The notes beneath the pieces were generated by a model that saw only the letters and a list, made by a program, of their open reading frames with translations, searched no databases and was not told where the DNA came from. From assembly GCA_964035575.1 (NCBI GenBank), contig OZ037902.1, forward strand, positions 806,001-870,000: 64,000 nucleotides of DNA, in the 5' to 3' direction. Of the stretch, positions 29,201 to 38,040 are shown one piece after another (the stretch's first letter is position 1; every line of letters starts with the position of its first letter). The translations under genes were made by a program, and so were the position numbers. This stretch comes from Rhynchopus sp. YZ270_cl-10 (taxonomy: Eukaryota > Euglenozoa > Diplonemea > Diplonemida > Diplonemidae).

Positions 29201-32156
29201 TCAACACGGCTCTCCTGTCACCGAAGACATCCACATCTCTGGGCACGGTGTGCTTCATCAAAACGGACGGATTTCTCATACAGCGCTTCACCCTATCGCA
29301 GCATTCGCACAGTCTCTGCTTCTTTGCGTCGATTCATTCAAAAATCTTCATAGGACAATCCAACAGGCGCTTCTCTCCTGTACAGCGGAGTATGTTTCAA
29401 CGACGAAGCCGCTTTTTACTAATTTGAATGATGCATTTGAAAAGACCGAGGCAGCGTTCTGTGTAGCAAAGAGAGGCTTTCTTTGCGAAGAGTTCGCAGT
29501 AAGAGAAGGGTTAGGATATGCCGCAACGGAGCGTTGTGAAGAGTTGGTTGGGGAGCATATGCCATTCTTCTCTGAGGTGGATGTGGAGACACAGAGGAAG
29601 CGGTTTCTTGCGCAATTTGATGGGGAGGTGCTGGATGAAAACCTTGCAATGTTTCTTGCAACAATCTCCCAAACCGGAGTGTCTCAGGTCTTCACCAAAC
29701 AACTCGGTCATATCCCAGTAGGTTTCTACAATTCCGACGTAGAATCTCCAATTTTCAAGGTAAACCGCACATCCAACGCTTTCGACGGACTTCTCCAATT
29801 TTTCTTCAATTTTTTTGATAAAAATAACGTTTTAGTGTTGGACCTCTCAAAAAAGGTGGTATCATTGTTAAATGAGATTACCCAGGAAGGGGTGTCGCAA
29901 GAAATTTCTCTTGGGTTTGATCGTGCAGTGTGCGATCGGACAGATATTGCGCAGCTTTTACGCTATCAAGGTGAGGTGCTGGATGTACTGCAGGTGGCGA
30001 AACATTGTCTTGTTGGTCGGTATCAAGGTGGTGCGAATCAAAGAGGTCCTTTAGGGGGGAGGTTGGTGCAGGCACCTCAATGGGGAATGGCAGCGTTGAA
30101 CAACGTTGTGTCAACTGACTCATCTGCATCACAGCTGCTTGCAAGCCTCACCCATCCAGCCGGGCCAATCCCCACCGGGCTTCTCGAAAGCCCAAAGGAC
30201 GCAGCGTTTCTTCACCTATTAATTTCTGCGTCTTCCGCATATTTTATTATCCCAAAGCTTACCTCGATTTTGAAGGCATCTAAACAATATCTTCTTTTAC
30301 CTCTTTCAGAGGATGAAACAACGGAAGAAAGTCGGAGCGCTGAAGGAGAAATCCGGTGTAAGGCAGTACAGGATAGTGTGAGCGATGTTTTACGTGATGT
30401 GTGTGTATTGTTGGAGGAAAATGGAACGTTGAACGGTCTGATTGGGGCAGTGCAGGGAGGAGGAGGGGAGAAGAACTCTACTGCAGGCAAAGTGCAAATC
30501 CTTCCTCTAGAGAGATGCTCTCCAACCGATTTTCAAAACGCCCTTCAGGACTCCCCAGGAGAGACCCGGCGCCATGCAGTGCACATCAAACTGATCACCT
30601 TTCTCATATCACACATCGTCGAAACACTTCTCAAATCAGGTGTTCTGCACCTAGCAGGGTATGCTATGCGGCTATGGGAACGTTCCATAGGCAGGCTAAG
30701 CGACTCCGAAGCACGTAGTCTCGGGTTGATTTATACAAAGGGCCTATCAGATGCGTTGTATGCAGCCTCAAAGGCTGCTGGAAAAACAATCCGTCTTCCT
30801 GGTAGCATAACTGCAGAGGAGAAGCGAGAGAACAACGAAGTCACCCCAACCCTGGAACGTCCTATGTCCCCTACTCTATGTTTACCATGCGATTCTCAAA
30901 CCGTTTTAGCGGGGACCCCGCCTGAACCGACTGGGGCAGCTTTCCGCACTGCGTTTGGATCTTCTGTGAAAAAACAACCGCAACAACAGTCGGTTACGTT
31001 ACCACCTCCTTCACCTCGCGCGAAGAAAGAATTGTTTGTTGATTCCCAGGACCCTCCTGTTGAGAAGAAGAAGAGGGTGCGGGAAGAGGACAGCACGAAA
31101 GAGAATCCAAAGAAAAGGCAGAAACAGAGCACGACACCTACCCCGCAAAAGAGTGGGAATGGAACGCATTTTTTCCCTGATTTGATTGGGTGTAACGATC
31201 CGGTGTATGCTTTGGCAGAATGTGGTGATGGGGGAGGTGCCATTCCACAGAAGATGTGGGCAGCTTCTTCGGGGTGCCCGGTTGATGTGGCGACGGTAGG
31301 GGATCTGGCGGGGTTGACTCCACAAAGGGCGCAGAGGGTGCTCAGAAACGTTGCTGTCGCACAACGTCTTCTCGTCAAACACCATGCAAACCTCGAACAC
31401 CAACGGAGCCTTCGCAACCAAAGCGCGCTCGCAGCCGCAGAACACCGTGACGTCTTCAGCGTTCCCATCGACGACAACACAGAGCACAGCACCTCCCCTC
31501 CCGACGCGCAAACCCCTGGAGAAGAAAAACCCCCACCCAGCGTCATGGTCGGCAGACAACGCCGTCGACGCAAACGCTATGAAGAGGGCGAAGAGGAGGA
31601 AGCAAAGAAGCTCGAAAACTCTCAATCCTCCGACCACATGATGGACGAAGCGGCTGAAATGCTAAACGCACCGGAACCTATTGTAGCCAGTGTACAAAAT
31701 GTGGTGCAACAGGAATGGTCAGGATTGGCTTGGCTAGAAAACGCGAAAAGAGGGCTGCAGAAAGAGCTTGCGTCTGCAAACACAACAGAGGACAACAGAA
31801 TGCGGCTGTATGCGAAGATGTGCGCGGAGATGGCAACAGTGCTGATGGGTGGGGGAGGAGGAGCAGGAGGTGGCGGTGGTGGTGGGGTGGATGTACAGGG
31901 TGCTTCTACTAGTGGTGCTGGTACTGGTGTTGCCCTAGTTGCTGCACTCCCTCTCCCTCCACCTGCACCACGTACCGACCGTCTTCGCAGTATAGGTGCA
32001 GACAGTATTCCCCTCCTAGAAAATAGCCAGGTAGGTCAAACTGTGCGTGGTGGTGGTGGTGGTGGTGGGGGTAGCAGTAGTGTGCAGGACACAATGAACC
32101 CAAATTCGGTCGTGCCGTTCGCTCCATTGCCGAGTTTGATGCCGAGTTCGGGATAG
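26283..32156 (+). CDS. Probable RIF1-like HEAT-repeat chromosome protein
   Basis: One intronless frame of 1957 residues. Residues 1 to about 1480 are leucine-rich alpha-helical repeats of HEAT type, including AWKHLVASW and KVWVLLLTKTM segments like those in the RIF1 N-terminal domain. A low-complexity region with a nuclear localisation signal (KKKRVREED, KKRQKQ; about 1595-1620) follows. At about 1630-1690 is a block FFPDLIGCNDPVYAL, then MW, then VATVGDLAGLTPQRAQRVL. It resembles the conserved C-terminal block of RIF1 (cysteine-proline start, a tryptophan, then TIGDL-x-LT). The last 120 residues hold two polyglycine tracts. RIF1 brings PP1 phosphatase to late replication origins and shapes DNA-break repair. 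I found no clear PP1-docking motif. The assignment rests on architecture and the C-terminal block. A generic HEAT protein is the alternative. Confidence 0.5.
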   Translation: MQNLSLTELSGYISGHAGVSPNSRAAAFDHIRTIVEGDPRAVAAEGMPAVITSLNHLVIEGRRPWTGRGIKLLCNIVCSDGAYLLDVAVRTSVAEALKSALQDDDAKVSSAAALILASPGLRSAHENASEVAVYLCILKSLMLPLPPKTPQHLHGAARALSRILLDPSAVHRAGQTIEYWLPYCVHALSFDTPCVLHTASSGLNKEETGEPLSQTLQGEYATAQRDIERLLTRVMCVIPVQMLPNGRQPAVIKVHGALKSRTGFLKECLEGKDPILIAKGLTLWAVQAHFDGTIRDKRCRHETEVNTLLTTMTNVLQNEHNVAAGLLAWKHLVASWTLHRTFFKKKYAAILAYPIVASRQRVWGQSALPASRLAACKVWVLLLTKTMRNNLTVRTEDPDEDESPTGLNVDHYTEIVNGFTDAILPEYTPSQPNTDPGTQRTKTFERSLRPEESCLTILLLLETLFNGKRRGGAMFNIFNKSEMRSNSLDSSFVNCFTATTPDKPGPGFLDTFARELGVGTDTDLPSNNVKKANDTEDTTLSLRDAATHGVAENKARLLFWDEASVLLSLLVQKREEAPQTKPLDTSERMDIDEINDNGKSSTEALPFASYLLQNFVIKHLDDYEDTFATLVNGGALQDGKEVEETRTSLLFLFASKLAQRAKDAVLYAESQVEDVGFNVIPASLILGVWLLSKLLLSTPLNDVLKAYRTGGREMTFLSPDTVSQQGHRVAAFVQDLSVLTATLPCLLNTGRLHKTQKPAQIRLTKVLIAFMSPFAPLLLDISPTDLSVTYGKQLFVNSVSALLSLSQPNCCVMDFVYMAVEGLMWAGGPKVTNKFQFLVYAFEHLSERVVNAKCATKEAGDAHNQVCFALWTALTERFVALLVGEEVLHRHVLKKQGGAAVAVSSLFCKKKHYEPLLSALVALPLQILSGFSKSFEEGTDDRTFFEHLSTLFCKRIFRNLGYLEALYLVVKHHQHGSPVTEDIHISGHGVLHQNGRISHTALHPIAAFAQSLLLCVDSFKNLHRTIQQALLSCTAEYVSTTKPLFTNLNDAFEKTEAAFCVAKRGFLCEEFAVREGLGYAATERCEELVGEHMPFFSEVDVETQRKRFLAQFDGEVLDENLAMFLATISQTGVSQVFTKQLGHIPVGFYNSDVESPIFKVNRTSNAFDGLLQFFFNFFDKNNVLVLDLSKKVVSLLNEITQEGVSQEISLGFDRAVCDRTDIAQLLRYQGEVLDVLQVAKHCLVGRYQGGANQRGPLGGRLVQAPQWGMAALNNVVSTDSSASQLLASLTHPAGPIPTGLLESPKDAAFLHLLISASSAYFIIPKLTSILKASKQYLLLPLSEDETTEESRSAEGEIRCKAVQDSVSDVLRDVCVLLEENGTLNGLIGAVQGGGGEKNSTAGKVQILPLERCSPTDFQNALQDSPGETRRHAVHIKLITFLISHIVETLLKSGVLHLAGYAMRLWERSIGRLSDSEARSLGLIYTKGLSDALYAASKAAGKTIRLPGSITAEEKRENNEVTPTLERPMSPTLCLPCDSQTVLAGTPPEPTGAAFRTAFGSSVKKQPQQQSVTLPPPSPRAKKELFVDSQDPPVEKKKRVREEDSTKENPKKRQKQSTTPTPQKSGNGTHFFPDLIGCNDPVYALAECGDGGGAIPQKMWAASSGCPVDVATVGDLAGLTPQRAQRVLRNVAVAQRLLVKHHANLEHQRSLRNQSALAAAEHRDVFSVPIDDNTEHSTSPPDAQTPGEEKPPPSVMVGRQRRRRKRYEEGEEEEAKKLENSQSSDHMMDEAAEMLNAPEPIVASVQNVVQQEWSGLAWLENAKRGLQKELASANTTEDNRMRLYAKMCAEMATVLMGGGGGAGGGGGGGVDVQGASTSGAGTGVALVAALPLPPPAPRTDRLRSIGADSIPLLENSQVGQTVRGGGGGGGGSSSVQDTMNPNSVVPFAPLPSLMPSSG

Positions 32157-33106
32157 CTTTTGATAGGTGACGAAAATGAGTTCATCCTATCTTTTTCTTT
32201 TTTAGATTTTTTTTTTTTTTTTTTTTGAAAAAGCATTTTTGGGTGCTTCCAGAAACCCAGTTATAGTTTGGATGAGGGGGAGTTGTTGCGTTGCTGTTTT
32301 ATTTCTCTCAAAAAAATGGTGTATTTGTGCCTATGAGGCACATTTTTATTCACCCAAATGTGTGTGTTTTTGTGTAGTGCTTTTTCTGTTATTCCCATAG
32401 GTGAGGGCTATTCGCCCTTTCGCTTTTTTCAAAATAAGGTTTTCAGGGTGACTAAGCAATGCTTAGCATGTAACCAATATTCTTTTCCCCCTCTCTCTCA
32501 TTTTGTCCCTGTTTCTTCCTCATATTCTTTTTCGAGATGAGGGGAACACCATCTAGATGTAAACAGCACTCCCCCCTTCCCCCCCCTCACCATCTCAGTT
32601 TTAAAATCGCACTTACCCCCGCCTCCCCCACACGCATTGTTACGAGAGGGCGTATTTCAAGTTAAACTTTTCTAACCGGGCCCTACATAACACAGTCCTA
32701 ATTACCCTGTGTTCGGCAATGATCCCGGTTCATCCGAGGAGTGGAAGCGGGAGTAGAACATTATCAGATGTAAACCACGAAATGTATTTAGGACTGCGTG
32801 GTTGGGTGACCCCGGTACAGCCGGTCATTGTACCAAGGTACACTGTTCACGAGAGGGCTTTGTATTGCAACTCTACTTTTTTTTTTGGTCAACGAGACCT
32901 ACAGATCACGAACAGAACAACACCTACTGCCCCAACCCACCCCATCCATACACCCCCCGCTCCCCCAAATGATTGAGTTGCGCCCAACTGCTCCAATGCC
33001 CCGGTAGTCCTTCGTCTCTTTCGCCGTTGCCAGGGGCAGAAGAGGACAGAGGTTGTGAAGGAGCCACCCACTCTCTTGAGGGTGCAGGGTAGGGCGTGGA
33101 GGCAAG
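32157..33106. other. Intergenic with hairpin and B-type repeats
   Basis: Two short perfect hairpins of the dispersed family lie here: GTGCC/GGCAC at about 32325 and CTAAGC/GCTTAG at about 32450. A partial ACGAGAGGG...TTTCAAGTT tail is at about 32640, and a nearly full B-type repeat at 32698-32886. The remainder is T- or C-rich with no gene. Confidence 0.45.
32698..32886 (+). repeat. Dispersed B-type repeat, fullest copy
   Basis: The unit reads CTAATTACCCTGTGTTCGGC, ATGATCCCGGTTCATCCGAG, GAGTGGAAGCGGGAGTAGAA, TAAACCACGAAATG, GGACTGCGTGG, GGTACAGCCGGTCATTGTAC, GGTACACTGTTCACGAGAGG and ends in a T run. Relatives: 39641-39798 (in an intron), 63487-63590 (5' half, in an intron), 46917-47005 and 40855-40945 (3' half). 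GGTACA...TGTACC inside it can pair. Its 3' end is a version of the ACGAGAG hairpin repeat. Confidence 0.6.
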
Positions 33107-34446
33107 ATGATCCCCAACCCGTCTGTCGAACAGAAGACGATTGTCATCTCAGGCGGGGTGCTTCTGGAGTGTCAGGTATGCTCTTCAGAGGAAGAAAAAA
33201 AAATTGGACCCGGAAAAGTTCGAAAATTTAGTGAACACCATTTTTGGTGCTTTACTTATTGATCATATTCTTCTCAGTATTGGCGAAAAAGGTAGGGCGG
33301 AATGGTTGTTGTGACGCCTCCGTTCAAACCAGGATTAATTGAGGTTTCTTTTTGCGATCTTCTGTCTCCGGTAATTTATCATTCCCCCCAACATTTTCCA
33401 ATTTACAGCTGCACGGCAATTTTGGAAACTCCCCTGTCGTTGTTCTGGTTTCTGATGTTGGAGCAGACGGGCTGTGCAATGTGTGGCCGGTTACTACGTT
33501 TATTTCACATTTGCTTTGTGGTGGGTGTGCGGTGCTGCGGTTCAATATGCGAGACAGTGGGAGGTCGACGAGCTATGATGGGACGGCACCGCCTGCTTTG
33601 GGACGGTTGTCCTTCTTGGTACGTTGTGTGACAGAGACAAACCCGCCGTACTCTGCACGGACCCTCGCAGACGACATTGCGGAGCTCCTCCTCCGTCTCT
33701 GCGTGCCCGTATGCCACATTGTTGGCTATGGATACGGCGGCGTCATCGCCCGCCTCTTCGCCATCCACCACCCCCAGACCTGCATCTCCCTCACCACCAT
33801 CGGAACCCCCAACACCCTTTTCTTCCCAAAACACAAAAAAAAGTTTACCAAGGTTGCGAAACTTCACAAATCTCGACCAGACGTTTCGGTGTCAGTTTTA
33901 TTAAAAGCAAGGCATCTGGCGGAGGCGAGCAGGGTTATGTGCACCCCAAGCGCAAAATACGATACCGGAACTTTAACGGAGATGTGGTATCAACGGCTTT
34001 CCAATGTACCGGGGAGTTCGAGTTGCCCTGCGGCTGTTTTGTTGGAGAGGGAGTGCAGGCAGTTGTGGTGTGTGCATGAGGAGGATGTGAATGCGGAGAA
34101 TGCAGGCAGGTTAGCGGTGTTGAGGGCATGTCAGAAGCCGATGTTGATTGTGCATGGGAGTGCGGACCCGTGTGTGCCTGTGGGCGATGCTATTGACTTT
34201 GCGTCACCGTGTGCTGCGGCTGACCTCGTCATCATGCAGGGAGTCGCGCATGACCTCCCAGACAGCCATACACGTCACGTAGCAGAGGCCGTGCTGCGGT
34301 TGCTCCGTCGTCACAATGCGGCGCAAGGTTATGCTGCACCACCGTCTGCACCGCAGTGGGGGCTTCAATGTAGCTTTGTTGCATGTGCAAACGACTCTCT
34401 AGGCATCAACATCAAATCAAGGCTTCCCCAAGGTTGCAAAAAGTAA
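33107..34446 (+). CDS. Alpha/beta hydrolase-fold protein, nucleophile missing
   Basis: Two exons: 33107-33175 (MIPNPSVEQKTIVISGGVLL...) and 33409-34446, joined in phase 0 by a GTATGC...TTTACAG intron; total 368 residues. The fold is clear and resembles RdmC-type esterases: RFNMRDSGRST after the oxyanion strand, PPYSARTLADDIAELL, then HIVGYGYGGVIARLFAIHHP at the nucleophile elbow. Later come GSADPCVPVG (acid Asp, about residue 276) and GVAHDLP (His, about 304). The elbow should read G-x-S-x-G-G, but here residues 129-134 are GYGYGG, so the serine is a glycine. Acid and histidine remain. I infer a non-hydrolytic or altered-chemistry member. An insert of about 90 residues (FFPKHKKKFTK...) sits in the cap region. 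Function unknown. Confidence 0.75.
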
Positions 34447-34762
34447 CCTAAAAAAAGGGGTTTTTGAAGAGTTTGCCCTGCAGTCCTAAGAAGAGGGTGT
34501 TTATGCACTTTTTTTCGGATTTATATTAGCGAGATGGGGGGGAGGGAAAATAGGGGGATTTGTTCACACAAATGCCTGACAGGTGCGGGGGTTTTCTTTT
34601 GTTTATCTTCGCACATTTACCGTTTCTTTGTTCGTCTCATTCGAAAAAGAATGGTGTTTGGTATATATTTTTTTTGTACAACTTCGTTTTTTTGTTTGAC
34701 AATGCACTTCACCCACACACCAGCCCCAAAGGGATTAATACAAAAAAAAAAAAACCCTAACA
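34447..34762. other. Intergenic, no gene seen
   Basis: T-rich spacer, then an A run just before the RPS5 start. Nothing recognisable. Confidence 0.4.
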
Positions 34763-35636
34763 ATGACCTCCACATCCCCTAAGCTGTTCGGAAAGTGGGC
34801 CATCGACGAGGTTAAGGTGGCCGACCTCTCCCTTCTGGACTACATCAACCTGAAGCCCATCTACCTGCCCCACTCTGCGGGACGGTATGTCTACTTTGTT
34901 GGATAAATATGATTTCTTTTTTGGGGGGTTTATTAACGTAATGGCCAGCCACATCACACATTTCGCCACACCACAGTTGGTCCAAGAAGCGCTTCAGAAA
35001 GGCCAAGTGCCCGATCGTTGAGCGTCTGACCTGCTCCGTCATGATGCACGGACGCAACAACGGTAAGAAGGTGCAGGCCTGCCGTATCATGCGTCACTGC
35101 TGCGAGCTGATCTTCCTGATGTCCGAGCAGAACCCCATCCAGGTATGCCTTGCCAGCCACCTCACATAACACCAACCATTTTCTTCTGCAGGTGATCGTG
35201 GACGCCGTGTCCCGTGCCGGAGCCAGAGAGGACTCCACACGTGTCGGATCCGCCGGAGTTGTGCGTCGTCAGGCCGTCGACGTGTCCCCCCTCCGTCGCG
35301 TTAACACCGTATGTTTTGCATTTTTTTCATTCATTTGTTTTTTCTTTTTCCCTTTCTTTTACGAAAGCCTCCTCTTTGCAACCTTCTCAATTGCAAGGTA
35401 CTGTGTGCGTCGTTGTGTCTTTATTATTATTATATGACTCTTTGTTTTCATTTTCTTTTTCCTCACAGGCCATCGCCCTTCTGACCACCGGAGCCAGAGA
35501 GGCGTCGTTCCGTAACATCAAGTCCATCGCCGAGTGCCTGGCCGACGAGCTGACCAACGCCGCGAAGGGATCGTCCAACTCGTACGCCATCAAGAAGAAG
35601 GACGAGATCGAGCGTGTCGCCAAGGCCAACCGTTAA
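34763..35636 (+). CDS. RPS5: 40S ribosomal protein uS7 (RPS5), copy A
   Basis: Four exons: 34763-34884, 34977-35142, 35192-35308 and 35469-35636, giving 190 residues, the usual size for eukaryotic uS7. Introns are 92, 49 and 160 nt, all GTATG...CAG. Family signatures are [57 protein letters not shown] with [20 protein letters not shown], and [21 protein letters not shown] at the C-terminus. uS7 binds the 3' major domain of SSU rRNA in the head and lines the E site. Codons are strongly C-ending, as expected for a highly expressed gene. The exons are identical to copy B at 36252. Intron 2 is also identical, whereas intron 1 is unrelated and intron 3 partly different. Confidence 0.95.
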
Positions 35637-35763
35637 GACTACGATGTAGCTTTTTACGTTGCCTTTTTTATTATCCCTTTGTCATACTGTGGTCAATGAA
35701 ATGAAAAAAAAAGTGGTCGCATTTTGTTTTTGCTCACGTCATACCCTCTACTTTCCAACCCCC

Positions 35764-35835
35764 ACGCTGTGATGATCATCCATTTCATACTGTCCTCCGA
35801 TGCTGACAACTTTATGTGGTTTAATTTCTGAGCGT
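35764..35835 (+). ncRNA. Candidate C/D box snoRNA 1
   Basis: A 72-nt unit closed by an ACGCT/AGCGT terminal stem. Box C is GTGATGA (35769-35775), box D is CTGA (35828-35831), and a C'-like CGATG lies in the middle. The antisense stretch before box D is TATGTGGTTTAATTT. The same layout is repeated 93 bp downstream. By family rules box D guides 2'-O-methylation of the target base paired five nucleotides upstream. I could not identify the target. Confidence 0.6.
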
Positions 35836-35856
35836 CTTCCCCTCCACATGCTCTCT

Positions 35857-35928
35857 GTGTGTATGATGATTATCCATTCTCATAGCGTTCCGATGGCGAC
35901 AAAGACTTGTGGTTTAATTCTGACACAC
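35857..35928 (+). ncRNA. Candidate C/D box snoRNA 2 (tandem paralogue)
   Basis: A second 72-nt unit with the same order: a GTGTGT/ACACAC terminal stem, box C ATGATGA (35863-35869), C'-like CCGATGG, guide CTTGTGGTTTAATT and box D CTGA (35920-35923). It shares the ATCCATT segment after box C and the TGTGGTTTAATT guide with unit 1, but its terminal stem is different and still paired. Changing stems around fixed boxes argues for selection on a real snoRNA pair. They lie in the 3' flank of RPS5 copy A, either in an unseen intron or as an independent transcript. Confidence 0.6.
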
Positions 35929-36251
35929 CTACAGCACCATACACAAAGGTTTCCGCAGCCCATCACGCCAGTGTCTTGTCTGAGGAGTTGGACAGCCACT
36001 TTTAATCTTGGGCAAGAAACGGTATTGGACAAAAAAACAGTTCACTACCACATCCTTCACTTTTACCTCGTGACATTTACCACCCAAACTCTGCAAAACA
36101 TTTTAGAACCCATTACTTCGTGGGGTGATCGTTGATGTAACAAAATTGCGCTCTCAACGTCACGTTCGGAAAAAGGGGGGAAATGATATGTTGATGTTAT
36201 CCACCACCCACACCACACCACAGGGGCTTCATACTCTTTACATTTTCTAAA
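35929..36251. other. Spacer between snoRNAs and RPS5 copy B
   Basis: About 320 bp with no open frame of note and no repeat I recognise. It presumably contains the promoter of RPS5 copy B; no element stands out. Confidence 0.35.
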
Positions 36252-37330
36252 ATGACCTCCACATCCCCTAAGCTGTTCGGAAAGTGGGCCATCGACGAGG
36301 TTAAGGTGGCCGACCTCTCCCTTCTGGACTACATCAACCTGAAGCCCATCTACCTGCCCCACTCTGCGGGACGGTATGTCTACTTTTTTTGGATATGATT
36401 TCTTCTTTTTTTTATTCGACCAAATTAGCGACTCAGGGATGCAGCCTTTCCCACACTGCGAAACGGGCAGGCAAACCCGCATGCATTTTATTCTCGGATA
36501 TTTCTGATTTTTTATCACTTCGTCCGGAAGTCCACATCCTGCCCGGTCCCTCATGCCCCACCCTTTGCATGAGCTCGACCGAGATGCATTTTAACACGTG
36601 GCAACTCTTTTAGAGGGTTCAATGATCATAATTTATGTCCACCACATCGTATGACGCAACAATAAATCCACAGTTGGTCCAAGAAGCGCTTCAGAAAGGC
36701 CAAGTGCCCGATCGTTGAGCGTCTGACCTGCTCCGTCATGATGCACGGACGCAACAACGGTAAGAAGGTGCAGGCCTGCCGTATCATGCGTCACTGCTGC
36801 GAGCTGATCTTCCTGATGTCCGAGCAGAACCCCATCCAGGTATGCCTTGCCAGCCACCTCACATAACACCAACCATTTTCTTCTGCAGGTGATCGTGGAC
36901 GCCGTGTCCCGTGCCGGAGCCAGAGAGGACTCCACACGTGTCGGATCCGCCGGAGTTGTGCGTCGTCAGGCCGTCGACGTGTCCCCCCTCCGTCGCGTTA
37001 ACACCGTATGTTTTGCATTTTTTCATTCATTTGTTTTTTTCTTTTTCCCTTTCTTTTACGAAATCATCTTGTTTGCATTCTAGACTTCTCAATCGCAAGG
37101 CACTGTGTGTCGTTGTGTCTTTATTTTTCAACTCTTTGTTTTCATTTTCTTTTTCCTCACAGGCCATCGCCCTTCTGACCACCGGAGCCAGAGAGGCGTC
37201 GTTCCGTAACATCAAGTCCATCGCCGAGTGCCTGGCCGACGAGCTGACCAACGCCGCGAAGGGATCGTCCAACTCGTACGCCATCAAGAAGAAGGACGAG
37301 ATCGAGCGTGTCGCCAAGGCCAACCGTTAA
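36252..37330 (+). CDS. RPS5: 40S ribosomal protein uS7 (RPS5), copy B
   Basis: Four exons: 36252-36373, 36674-36839, 36889-37005 and 37163-37330, encoding the same 190-residue protein as copy A with no difference I can see in the exons. Intron 1 is 300 nt and unlike the 92-nt intron 1 of copy A. Intron 2 (49 nt) is identical to copy A. Intron 3 (157 nt) is alike at both ends but differs in the middle. Upstream DNA differs from copy A. The downstream match stops a few bases after the stop codon. Either copy could supply uS7; together they raise dosage. Confidence 0.95.
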
Positions 37331-38040
37331 GACTACTGCCTCTTCGCGCAGCAGGGATTGGTGCTGCCGACCAACAGTGCGGCAGACACCTTCCCAACGA
37401 TGCTTTCTGCTGCCTCCTTTGTTTGCCCTGCCACCCCTGCCTTTTTTTATATTCCAAATAACCCTCGCTGGTTTTATCAAATTGTAAAGAAAAAGGTCAG
37501 GGAAAGGCTGTCAAAAATACAAGCAACGGTTCCAACAAAAAGTTTGAAAAGAAATATAAACAATTATTTTTTGCCTGGATCAAAACGGGCGTGGGACCAA
37601 ACGTCCCCCCTTTTTTTTATCAAAAATCGACAAAAAAAAAGATACCAAAGCACGCAGCAGGGCACGTGAGCAACAAAAAACCCATCCCCCTCCCCCTCTC
37701 CCCTTTCCTCTTATCTCACCTCTCCCTTCACCTCCCTACACGACCGTAAAACAACTCACTTGACGTGGTTTTACTTATGGTTTCACCGTCGGCTTACAAC
37801 CTACAACAACGGTAAAACCACAGCACAATTCCCCTCTCCCTTCATCATGCCTACCCCCCACCCCACCCTCCACTCAAAGGGAACACAAAAAGCACTTCCC
37901 CTATACACAAACCGAATACCTCCTGGTGCATGCCCAGTAGCTCATATCCAAGAACCCATCCCGCATTGACCAAAACCAAGCCAAAAACGCACACCCGGTT
38001 CAGACTCCCCGCCGGTCTCCGCCGCAGCGTGATAAGAAGA
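37331..38040. other. Intergenic, no gene seen
   Basis: RPS5 copy B 3' region, then C-rich leader DNA of the next gene. An in-frame upstream ATG at 37930 would add 37 basic residues to the following protein. Its context is weaker than that of the ATG at 38041. Confidence 0.4.

Noticed and set aside
35800-35920. The snoRNA guide TGTGGTTTAATT is identical in sense to a stretch of bacterial 16S rRNA
   Set aside because: The match is about a dozen bases, in the wrong sense for a guide and with no wider similarity. I treat it as chance.
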